A program made the translations under genes and the position numbers. Below, in pieces: positions 1-6,045 of a stretch of DNA of 6,372 nucleotides. This DNA is from an uncultured Eubacteriales bacterium (lineage in GTDB: Bacteria; Bacillota; Clostridia; Oscillospirales; Acutalibacteraceae), in contig OMPZ01000028.1 in the NCBI GenBank assembly GCA_900313125.1, forward strand, positions 1-6,372, in the 5' to 3' direction. Below the pieces are notes generated by a model, which was not told the origin of the DNA, searched no databases, and worked only from the letters and a program-made list of their open reading frames with translations. Each line of letters begins with the position of its first letter. Positions within the stretch are counted from its first letter, which is position 1.

Positions 1-60
1 TCCTGCTGCTAGAACGAGCGCACTCATAACTCCTGCGGCTGCTTTGAAAAGATAATTCAT
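1..60 (-). CDS. 5' end of a gene for a secreted or membrane protein (partial, runs off the left edge)
   Basis: Only the first 20 codons are present. They start with ATG at 60 and are preceded by a clean GGAGG ribosome binding site (71-67) with a 6-base spacer. The peptide has one lysine near the N-terminus followed by a hydrophobic stretch rich in Ala, Val, Leu and Gly, as at the beginning of a Sec signal peptide or a first membrane helix. No cleavage site or lipobox is reached before the edge. The gene has its own promoter (123-94) and lies beyond the operon terminator (359-328), so it is a separate transcription unit on the same strand. Its function cannot be told. Confidence 0.75.
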   Translation of the reverse strand, partial: MNYLFKAAAGVMSALVLAAG

Positions 61-93
61 AATAAACCTCCAGATCTTCGTATCAATACCGAC

Positions 94-123
94 ATTATAA
101 AAGCATCAAAAAACAAAAGACAA
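94..123 (-). promoter_or_regulatory. Sigma-A-type promoter for the left-edge gene
   Basis: On the minus strand there is a perfect -10 TATAAT (99-94) and, 18 bases upstream, a -35-like TTGTCT (123-118, 4 of 6 matches). The start of transcription would fall near 87, giving a leader of about 27 bases that contains the GGAGG at 71-67. Position, spacing and the downstream ATG at 60 agree. The -35 is imperfect and the 18-base spacer slightly long. Confidence 0.6.
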
Positions 124-327
124 AATGCTTTTACGATAAGCGGTATATCGCTAAAATTTAAAGCCGGCTTTATACCTACTATTTTAATATGTATTTCGCT
201 CTGTTTCAATGTAAAGATTCTGGATAAGCTGTATATATCAGGAATTAAATGCCCCGATATTAGCGGACGATCTTTTCGGCTCGATACCGCGCTGCCGTTC
301 TTGCAAAGGACAAATAAAGAATAACAA
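124..327. other. Intergenic region with two short palindromes, otherwise no recognisable gene
   Basis: The gene-free gap runs from 61 to 364. Besides the promoter and terminator listed separately, it holds a perfect 14-base palindrome TAAAGCCGGCTTTA (159-172) and an imperfect one, AGCG-N6-CGCT (139-152). Both lie just upstream of the left-edge gene's -35 and could be operator sites for a dimeric regulator, though this is only positional inference. The stretch from 180 to 320 shows no convincing start codon with a ribosome binding site on either strand, no tRNA or rRNA signature and no clear repeat. Confidence 0.4.
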
Positions 328-359
328 AAGCAGCAGACAGTACAGACTATCTGCTGCTT
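328..359 (-). terminator. Rho-independent terminator of the five-gene operon
   Basis: The hairpin begins six bases after the RyR-gene stop codon. Arms AAGCAGCAGA (328-337) and TCTGCTGCTT (350-359) pair perfectly over 10 bp. One mismatch and two more pairs follow around a short loop. On the minus strand it is followed by a U-rich tail (TTTTGTTATTC). The other strand also has a T-run beyond the stem (361-366), so it may work in both directions, but no plus-strand gene is seen that would need it. Confidence 0.85.
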
Positions 360-364
360 GCTTT

Positions 365-649
365 TTACTGCTTTTTTGAAATATTGTAACCCATTTTTAC
401 GATAAGCCGGATCGTTTCCATCGCTGTGTTTCGGTCGAAGTCCTTTTCGCTCTCGGGCAGTTCGTCATACGGCACGAGCGTGGGTGTCGTTTTTTTGACG
501 CTGTCTCTCAGCTCGCCGAACGTCCAACCCTCGGCTATCCTGCCGGCAGCCCAGACATTGTGGACATTTTCGGCTATTTTTTCCGTCAGACCTATCAGAT
601 CGTCGGAAAGAACAACGTCGCTTGTGTCGATCGGTGATGGTTTAAACAT
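365..649 (-). CDS. Stand-alone RyR (ryanodine receptor repeat) domain protein
   Basis: This 94-residue protein is essentially one RyR domain (Pfam RyR family). Recognisable hallmarks in order are the N-terminal PxPIDTS segment (residues 4-10), a helix with the AENVHxxWA core (26-34), RIxEGWTFG (37-45), a PTLVPYDELPESEK block (56-69), DRNTAxET (72-79) and a closing xGYNI (87-90). It has no signal peptide or membrane segment, so it is probably cytoplasmic. In animals this domain occurs as repeats in ryanodine receptor calcium channels. In bacteria it occurs alone or fused, and comparative genomics has proposed a ligand-sensing role for nucleotide-like molecules. It is the last gene of the operon, 47 bases after the DHH stop, with its own GGAGGAG site (665-659) 9 bases before the ATG, and it ends just before the terminator. 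The domain call is firm; the ligand is unknown. Confidence 0.9.
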   Translation of the reverse strand: MFKPSPIDTSDVVLSDDLIGLTEKIAENVHNVWAAGRIAEGWTFGELRDSVKKTTPTLVPYDELPESEKDFDRNTAMETIRLIVKMGYNISKKQ

Positions 650-696
650 AGGTAAACACTCCTCCGAAACGCAGGCGCATACTACGACATTTTATG

Positions 697-2187
697 TCAC
701 GCCTGCTCTGCTTCTTCATAGATCTTGTCGAAGATCTTCTGTTTGATTATATACACATCGCTGTGGTCGTGAGCCTGACACACCAGGTAGTCGCCGGGCT
801 GACCGTAAAGATAGCCGCCGTCCTTGACCCACTTCGCAAAGACCTTTGCGTACTCGTTTAGACGAACTGCGTATATCTCGGCTTTATCGGACGAGCAGCA
901 GCCCTTTATCATAGTCCTCAGCGGTATCGAGGAATCAGCCGTTTCGGTAGTGACCGTGGGAAGGTTCTCATAAAAGGACATATCGGGCAGCTCGTCACAC
1001 GGGGTGTAGTTCGTTTCAAACTTGCTTTTGTCTATCGGGTAGACCTCCCCCTCAACGCCTATCATCAGATATTTGTTTTCGTCGGCAGCAAGCTCGGAAT
1101 TTGCTTCAAGCATACGGACGAATATCTTTTCTCCCGCGGGGCAGATATCCGTCGTTAAAATATATCCGTAAACGCAGTACTTCTTACGGTACTTCTTCAT
1201 CGAAAAGACATCGAGCGCGCCCGTCTCGGGTGTGATAATGCGTATCTCGGTGTGGTATCTCTTGATTTTCTCGACTATAAAGTTGGTAGCGTCTGTCGCG
1301 GCGTCGAGCGTCATAAAGCCGCCGGCTTTGCCCGCGTGACCGCCGCCGTTGCCAACGTTCTTTGTGATATACGCGGCGAAATCAGCGGCATTGATCCTCT
1401 CGGTACAGCTTCTTACAGATAGCTTGTAGCCGTTGAAGGAGGGGCAGTAGACGACGCAGCTGTCAACGTTTTCGACCTGAAGCAGCATATCCGCGATGAT
1501 ACCCAGAATATTCGGGTCGCACCTTTCGGCGCGAACGACGGCGGAATTGAACTCGTCGCAGTAAAAGCACTTTTCCAGAGCCGCGCCCGCGATAGTCATT
1601 TCGTCTCTCGAAAGGTTCGAGTTTATCATCTTGCGTATCAGAACGGAGTCGAAATGCATTGAATCTCTGAGGTCTACGTCGGCAAGGTGCTTTATCTCGG
1701 AAAAAGCCACCGTGTCCATATACAGACCGTAATAAAGCGCCGTGGCGAGCGATCTGTTCAGGTTCACATTGAAGCCCTCGTCCGCAAGCATTCTCGCCAT
1801 GATAGATGAGCAGCTCCCGTAGTTGCTGCGTATCTCCGACATGGGTCCCGGGTCTCCGCGGCATTCGTGATGGTCGATCACCGCTGTCTCTTTCGCTTCA
1901 AATTTCGTAACGTTTCGCTCGCCGTAGACGCAGTCTACCGTTACCAAAAGCTCGGGTACATGGTCGAGCTGTGTAATGTATTTTACGGGGATATCAAGCT
2001 CTTTTACCATGATGACCATATTTGATTTTGAGATCGGCTCTCTGCCGGAGTAGATAAAAAGCGGATCTTTACCTGCTTTTTTGAGGTAGCAGTAAAGCGC
2101 GTAGCCAGACGCGATCGCGTCGGCGTCGGGGTAATCGTGCGCTTGGATAACGATATCGTCAAAACGCAAAAATTCATGTAGCTTCAA
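697..2187 (-). CDS. DHH/DHHA1-family phosphoesterase with C-terminal PGDYG-like modules
   Basis: This 496-residue protein has a metal-dependent DHH core. Motif I is HDYPDADA (H17, D21, D23), motif II is D85 in VDC, motif III is DHH (105-107) and motif IV is D158 in GLYMDT. The DHHA1 substrate-binding motif is GNGGGHAGKAGG (279-290, H284). The family (NrnA, GdpP, RecJ, exopolyphosphatases) hydrolyses phosphodiester or phosphoanhydride bonds in nanoRNA, pAp, cyclic dinucleotides or polyphosphate; the substrate here is unknown. There are no membrane or PAS/GGDEF parts, so it is not GdpP. After residue 320 comes an extension absent from NrnA, containing two related segments, YLMIGVEGEVYPIDKSKF (373-390) and GDYLV...VYIIKQKIF (465-486), that resemble PGDYG-type modules. 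The start is TTG, set by GGAGGAG (2200-2194) at 6-base spacing; the ATG at 2177 is out of frame. It overlaps the TIR gene by 14 bases, so the two are probably translationally coupled. Confidence 0.9.
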   Translation of the reverse strand: MKLHEFLRFDDIVIQAHDYPDADAIASGYALYCYLKKAGKDPLFIYSGREPISKSNMVIMVKELDIPVKYITQLDHVPELLVTVDCVYGERNVTKFEAKETAVIDHHECRGDPGPMSEIRSNYGSCSSIMARMLADEGFNVNLNRSLATALYYGLYMDTVAFSEIKHLADVDLRDSMHFDSVLIRKMINSNLSRDEMTIAGAALEKCFYCDEFNSAVVRAERCDPNILGIIADMLLQVENVDSCVVYCPSFNGYKLSVRSCTERINAADFAAYITKNVGNGGGHAGKAGGFMTLDAATDATNFIVEKIKRYHTEIRIITPETGALDVFSMKKYRKKYCVYGYILTTDICPAGEKIFVRMLEANSELAADENKYLMIGVEGEVYPIDKSKFETNYTPCDELPDMSFYENLPTVTTETADSSIPLRTMIKGCCSSDKAEIYAVRLNEYAKVFAKWVKDGGYLYGQPGDYLVCQAHDHSDVYIIKQKIFDKIYEEAEQA

Positions 2188-3979
2188 TGTATTCTCCTCC
2201 TTGCTCCTCTGTTATCACGGCGTCTGTAGGGAGTATGCTCTGCGAGCACAGCTCGTCAAAGCGCGTCTTTTCTTCGGGGTGCAGCTCGGTGCTGACCAAG
2301 CCGTCATCCGAGCTGTCGGGCAGCATACCGCGGTCATACTCGCTGCCGATGCCGATCCTTTTTTCGCGTACTGTCTTGTGGCTGATGTTATTGCCGTAGG
2401 CGCCGAATTTATCTATCGCGCCTGTCAGAGTGTTGCCTCGCCAGTCGCCCGTAGCTACTATCTTTTCTCCCGAGTGGTAGGTCAGAGTAAGCGTACCTCT
2501 GCCATTGTGCTCGCCGTTTGAGAAAACGCCGTCGTAAACGGTGTCGCGCAGCTTTTTATCAATGCGCCGTATAGTTTCAACACCGTACCCGTCCGGCTGC
2601 AGATCGTGGTTCAGAACGCCCTTGTATTCGGCAGCGCAGCCGCTTATATCTATCTTCCTGCGCTGTGAGCGAGGGCTTTTGTTTCCGGCTATATATTCCG
2701 ACTTCACCTCAACGGCGCCGGTGCTGCGGATATGTATCTCGGCAGCCGAACCGTCAACAAGCCCGTGCGACATCGTGCCCTCGGCGCACCTTACCAGTAT
2801 CAGGCTGCCGTCCTCGTAAAGCGTGCGCGTCTCCTTGAAACGTCCTGTTTCTATCCCGTTTACTCTGTTGCATACACGCTGCGTGATCAGCTCCTTCTTC
2901 GACGAGGTATATACCTTCTGAGTCATGCACATACCGTTGATCTCGCCGTTTTCATACACGGCATGGGTCATTTCCTGCCTGTTGCCGTTGTTATTCGTCA
3001 GCTTCTTTGATACAGTACCGTGAAGCCTTCCGTCAAACCACCATGCGTATATATGGAGCTTGGCTTTTTCCCCGTCGGGAAAGCTATAGCCGTCTGCGTC
3101 AAAGGTCCCTCTGCCTTGCGGCTGCCCCAGACTGTCGATACCGCCGGAAAAGACGCCCTTTATCCCGAAAAGCGTCATTTCCTTCTGATCGGCGAAGGTC
3201 TCGCCCCACGGCACATCGAGTCCGTTCTGGTATGTATGCAGCTCCTCCCATGCTTTCGAGTACTCACGGTTCGATGAGAGCATATCCATGCAGAGCCGGA
3301 CTTTATTTCTGTTGGCGGCGTAATCCGTGCCCCCGTTTTCGATAGATCTGCTTACCCTTTCAAACTCCTCGTCTATATCCTCGACGCACGTTTTTTCGTT
3401 CCACCCGGTAAAGCTTCGATTTACTGTCGGGAGAAGAGTCTGTTCGTCTTTTTCATTCCCCTGTTCGGCAGGCTTTTCCGCCTTTTCGGGGAGAGTTTCG
3501 CTTTTGCTCTGCTCACGGCGCTTTTTTGAGTCCTTCACATATTTGCGCTCTATCATGGTAGCGCCTGCCTGCTCGCCGCTTAGGTCTACGACCGTTCTGA
3601 CTATCCCTGTGAGCGGCTCAAGGTTATAATTGCCGTTTTTGACGTCCGCCGCGATCCAGTTTTTACCCTCAAGATGGTAGGAGAACACCTCGTCAAGCTC
3701 CGTTTCATCAAGTTTATAAGGCACGATCCGTGTTTTTCTTTTGAGGGCTTGTCTCAACTCGTTTTCGACCTGTTCGGACTGCGCGCTGTTTTTGCTGTAC
3801 AGCAGCAGGAATACCTTAGCATCGTTGATCGCCTTTACTATCGATCGCTCCCATATACTTCCGGGGGCGATATTCCTCGTCGCTATCCAGCAGGAAAAAC
3901 CGTTTTCTTCAAGATGATCTGCTATCTTATCGGCAGTTTCCTGATCCGCCGTACTGTAGCTTATGAAAACATCTGCCAT
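2174..3979 (-). CDS. TIR-domain protein with MORN-like repeat region
   Basis: This 601-residue protein is N-terminally a TIR domain (residues about 2-135): box-1-like DVFISYSTAD (3-12), CWIATRNIAPGSIW (30-43) and a helix SEQVENEL (68-75). Glu74 aligns with the catalytic glutamate of NAD-cleaving TIR domains (the Glu in SxWxxxE of SARM1-type enzymes). A charged, low-complexity linker (about 135-190) and a predicted helical segment (195-250) follow. From about 270 to 520 there are degenerate MORN-like repeats, such as GVFSGG...GQPQGRGTF (275-293), YKGVLNHD...DGYGVETI (452-470) and YDGVFSNGEHNGRGT (482-496). MORN repeats form beta-hairpin arrays used for binding proteins or lipids. The C-terminal 80 residues are unassigned. 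There is no signal peptide or membrane helix. The ATG at 3979 has AGGAG 8 bases upstream, 26 bases after the kinase stop. Bacterial TIR proteins cleave NAD+ in defence (Thoeris-like) or virulence; which applies here is not shown. Confidence 0.88.
   Translation of the reverse strand: MADVFISYSTADQETADKIADHLEENGFSCWIATRNIAPGSIWERSIVKAINDAKVFLLLYSKNSAQSEQVENELRQALKRKTRIVPYKLDETELDEVFSYHLEGKNWIAADVKNGNYNLEPLTGIVRTVVDLSGEQAGATMIERKYVKDSKKRREQSKSETLPEKAEKPAEQGNEKDEQTLLPTVNRSFTGWNEKTCVEDIDEEFERVSRSIENGGTDYAANRNKVRLCMDMLSSNREYSKAWEELHTYQNGLDVPWGETFADQKEMTLFGIKGVFSGGIDSLGQPQGRGTFDADGYSFPDGEKAKLHIYAWWFDGRLHGTVSKKLTNNNGNRQEMTHAVYENGEINGMCMTQKVYTSSKKELITQRVCNRVNGIETGRFKETRTLYEDGSLILVRCAEGTMSHGLVDGSAAEIHIRSTGAVEVKSEYIAGNKSPRSQRRKIDISGCAAEYKGVLNHDLQPDGYGVETIRRIDKKLRDTVYDGVFSNGEHNGRGTLTLTYHSGEKIVATGDWRGNTLTGAIDKFGAYGNNISHKTVREKRIGIGSEYDRGMLPDSSDDGLVSTELHPEEKTRFDELCSQSILPTDAVITEEQGGEYIEAT
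2194..2200 (-). promoter_or_regulatory. Ribosome binding site that fixes the TTG start of the DHH gene
   Basis: GGAGGAG stands 6 bases upstream of TTG at 2187, inside the 3' end of the TIR gene. The nearby ATG at 2177-2175 overlaps the TIR stop but is in a different frame, so the strong site supports TTG as the true start. Confidence 0.8.
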
Positions 3980-4005
3980 TGTTCCGTCTCCTGTTATTTT
4001 TTCGT

Positions 4006-5127
4006 TTACTCACCTTCGTTATATGTGCCCGTGGGGTAAAGATATGCGTCTTTGATGAAGGTGTAACCCAAATTAACAAAACCATTGCCGCCGGATTCAA
4101 GGCTCACAGCGAGCTGTATTCTGTTTCGACCGCTCACATCTACCGATACCTCGGTAACATGAGGGTCGCTGTCCATCTGCTGATGGAAAAGAATCTCGTC
4201 TGTTGCGGGATCAATAACAATAAGATTGACAACAGTAGATCTCATAAAGTTCTCATAATTGTTATCGATATCAGGAGTCGCTCTAAATGTTAGTCTTTCA
4301 AATTTTCCTTCAAGCATATAATCCGTGCAGGGGGCAGGCAGCCTTTCGCCGCTGTGCCTTCTGAGGTCGGCTTCCGAACGCTGGTCGGGCGTGAGTATAT
4401 CGTTTGTCGGTTCGAACGGGAAACGCCCGTTGTTTACAAGCCGATAGAGCACAAGTCCGAGAGAATAAATGTCTGCGGTGGCGTCGTAGTGAGAGAAGCC
4501 CTTATCCACCTCGGGCGCTATGTAACGCGGCGTACCGGTTCGCGTCATTGACATAGAGGTGTTGTCAAACACCCTCGCCACGCCGAAGTCGCCGAGCTTG
4601 AAGTTGCCGTATGCGTTGATAAAAATATTCTCAGGCTTTATGTCGCGGTGAATAATGTTTCTCTTTGCGCAAAGCTCAAGCGCCGAACAGATATCCACGC
4701 CGAGCTTTATCACCTCGCTCTCGGGGAGTATCTTTCCCTGAGAATACTCAAGAAACGGAGTGAGAAGCTCCATTCTTATCAGAATATCCCAGCCGAACGA
4801 GTCGCTGCGCTCGCGCTTGGTGTAGTCCTCGATATTGACGATGTTCGCCGTTCCCTTAAACGACTGCATGATGTCGATCTCTTTCATCACGGCGTCTGCT
4901 TCTTCTTCAAAGCTTGCCTTAGTTTTAGACTCCGACTGAGTGAGCGTGAGTCTTTCGTAATAATCATTTTCCGATGCCGGAACGGAGATCACCTTGATCG
5001 CCGCGCGGCTCTCTACAGAGCCGTCCTTATGAATTGCTTCGTATACGCTGCCGAAAGCACCGCTGCCCATCTTCTTGCCCGTTGCGTGCCATTCCGGCCA
5101 AACATTGCTCCACATTTCTTCTGCCAT
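4006..5127 (-). CDS. Ser/Thr protein kinase (Hanks type) with NPCBM-like C-terminal domain
   Basis: This 373-residue protein contains nearly all kinase motifs: glycine loop GSGAFGSV (21-28), Lys45 in AAIKV, a candidate helix-C Glu83, catalytic loop HRDIKPEN (160-167), DFG (180-182), activation loop with several Thr (195, 197, 199), APE (204-206) and helix-F DIYSLG (219-224). It should phosphorylate Ser/Thr of proteins in the cytoplasm. It has no membrane helix and no PASTA repeats, so it is not the cell-wall kinase PknB/PrkC. After LPAPC (263-267) the usual last helices of the kinase lobe, including the Arg-containing RY motif, are missing. The chain passes into YMLEGKFERLTF (270-281) and VDVSGRNRIQLAV (329-341), which resemble an NPCBM carbohydrate-binding-like beta-sandwich. 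The start ATG has AAGGAG (5142-5137) inside the phosphatase gene, whose stop lies 3 bases away, so tight coupling to the phosphatase is expected. Confidence 0.92.
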   Translation of the reverse strand: MAEEMWSNVWPEWHATGKKMGSGAFGSVYEAIHKDGSVESRAAIKVISVPASENDYYERLTLTQSESKTKASFEEEADAVMKEIDIMQSFKGTANIVNIEDYTKRERSDSFGWDILIRMELLTPFLEYSQGKILPESEVIKLGVDICSALELCAKRNIIHRDIKPENIFINAYGNFKLGDFGVARVFDNTSMSMTRTGTPRYIAPEVDKGFSHYDATADIYSLGLVLYRLVNNGRFPFEPTNDILTPDQRSEADLRRHSGERLPAPCTDYMLEGKFERLTFRATPDIDNNYENFMRSTVVNLIVIDPATDEILFHQQMDSDPHVTEVSVDVSGRNRIQLAVSLESGGNGFVNLGYTFIKDAYLYPTGTYNEGE

Positions 5128-5130
5128 TTT

Positions 5131-5922
5131 TTATTTCTCCTTACAGAATAGATCTGTTATCATTTTTCCGAATCCGCTCAATTCATGCTCGACCCGGCAC
5201 ACAATAACGGTCACATTATCCCTTCCGCCGTTATCCAACGCCTTGTTTACCAGAAGCTTTGCGGCATCATTCGGTTTGTTTTTTGAAAGTATGCCCGCGA
5301 TATCGTCGTTAGTCACCATGTCGGTCAAGCCGTCGGAGCAAAGCAAATAAATGTCGCCGCTCTGATACTCGCCCTTAGCCACATGAGGTCTGATAGAAAG
5401 CTCGCTCGGCGGTATTCCGAGATTTTGAGAAAGCGGCGGCTTGCGCCCGTTATTTACAGGAAAGTAGTGATCCTTTGATATCTGTTCAAGCTCTCTGTCT
5501 GCGAAACGAAAGATCTTGCTGTCGCCTATATTGCAAAGCGATATCTCTTTCTCGGTGAAAACAAGCATCGCAGCGGTCGTGCCCATTGACCTCAGCTTGT
5601 TGTCTGTTATGTATCGACAAATTTCTTCGTTCGCTCTTTTACAGTAATCAAGAAGATCGTCGATCGGCGAATCGCCTATTTTCAAAGCCGAAGCGCGTTT
5701 TGCCGCAATAAGCGCGGCGACCTCGCCGCATTCCTCGCCGCCCATTCCGTCAAATACGCCGATGACCGGGCGGTCAAACACGCTCGGGCAGCCGACGAGG
5801 GGATACTCTGGCGGGCTTTCAATATTTTCGACATACCGTTTCTCGCAAACAAAGTTGTCTTGGTTTGTCCGCCTTCGCTTTCCGACGTCGCTTACACAGG
5901 CGTAGCTTATTTTATATCTCAA
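5131..5922 (-). CDS. PP2C-family Ser/Thr protein phosphatase
   Basis: This 263-residue protein has the full set of PP2C (PPM) motifs: RTNQD (18-22), DGMGG (58-62), GTTA (114-117), GDS (133-135), SDGLTD (196-201) and GGRDNVT (232-238). The aspartates at 22, 58, 197, 201 and 235 include the residues expected to hold the two Mn/Mg ions. Length matches the minimal bacterial PrpC/Stp type. No extra domain, membrane segment or signal peptide is seen. It should remove phosphate from Ser/Thr of proteins phosphorylated by the neighbouring kinase, including the kinase itself. It is the first gene of the operon, behind a strong promoter. The start is TTG at 5922, as an in-frame stop (5961-5959) lies just upstream, no nearby ATG exists and GGTGAT (5931-5926) gives a good Shine-Dalgarno match. 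Co-transcription with the kinase resembles other STK/PP2C pairs. Confidence 0.93.
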   Translation of the reverse strand: MRYKISYACVSDVGKRRRTNQDNFVCEKRYVENIESPPEYPLVGCPSVFDRPVIGVFDGMGGEECGEVAALIAAKRASALKIGDSPIDDLLDYCKRANEEICRYITDNKLRSMGTTAAMLVFTEKEISLCNIGDSKIFRFADRELEQISKDHYFPVNNGRKPPLSQNLGIPPSELSIRPHVAKGEYQSGDIYLLCSDGLTDMVTNDDIAGILSKNKPNDAAKLLVNKALDNGGRDNVTVIVCRVEHELSGFGKMITDLFCKEK

Positions 5923-5925
5923 TAT

Positions 5926-5956
5926 ATCACCCGCTTTTGAGCTTGATCTCCCGGGT
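5926..5956 (-). promoter_or_regulatory. Leader hairpin that may cover the PP2C ribosome binding site
   Basis: The Shine-Dalgarno GGTGAT (5931-5926) fits the 16S 3' end and lies 3 bases before the TTG start, which is the correct register for this part of the sequence. ACCCG (5956-5952) can pair with CGGGT (5933-5929), masking part of it, with a small GAG/CTC stem possible in the loop. The pairing is only 5 bp, so real regulation is uncertain. Confidence 0.4.
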
Positions 5957-6016
5957 CGCTATAATATACAGAAAAGCAAAACTATTGACCCCATTTTTAT
6001 TGATTTAAACAAGGCT

Positions 6017-6045
6017 ATTATACCATATTTGAGGAGTTATTGCAA
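6017..6045 (-). promoter_or_regulatory. Operon promoter (sigma-A type, extended -10)
   Basis: On the minus strand TATAAT (6022-6017) is preceded by TG one base upstream, giving a perfect extended -10. TTGCAA (6045-6040) lies exactly 17 bases away as the -35 (4 of 6 matches). Transcription would start near 6010, leaving a leader of about 88 bases before the PP2C TTG codon. No other promoter this good is visible within the operon, so all five genes may depend on it. Confidence 0.75.

Noticed and set aside
13..324. Plus-strand frame open for about 100 codons across the left intergenic region
   Set aside because: It has no ATG or GTG and no usable start apart from one TTG near its end, and it spans the promoter, ribosome binding site and start of the minus-strand gene. 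Taken as chance.
129..407. The 13-base sequence TTTTACGATAAGC occurs at 129-141 and again at 395-407
   Set aside because: One copy is in coding sequence, the other intergenic. A match of this length is not far from chance expectation in a window of this size.
1463..1864. Open frame of 133 codons on the minus strand inside the DHH gene
   Set aside because: It lies wholly within the DHH coding region in another frame, is rich in Arg as out-of-frame translations often are, and has no recognisable domain.
697..2187. Assignment as GdpP or NrnA
   Set aside because: There are no membrane, PAS or GGDEF parts as in GdpP, and the long C-terminal extension is not found in NrnA, so the symbol would overstate the evidence.
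2187..4039. Several plus-strand open frames of 70-121 codons opposite the TIR and kinase genes
   Set aside because: They are antisense to genes with clear domain matches, lack convincing ribosome binding sites and resemble no known protein.
4006..5127. Assignment as PknB/PrkC cell-wall kinase
   Set aside because: The protein has no transmembrane helix and no PASTA repeats, and the gene context is not the usual one.
365..5922. Thoeris, CBASS or TerY-triad defence system
   Set aside because: No ThsA-like SIR2/SLOG partner, no CD-NTase and no vWA (TerY) gene are present, so none of these names can be given although parts resemble them.
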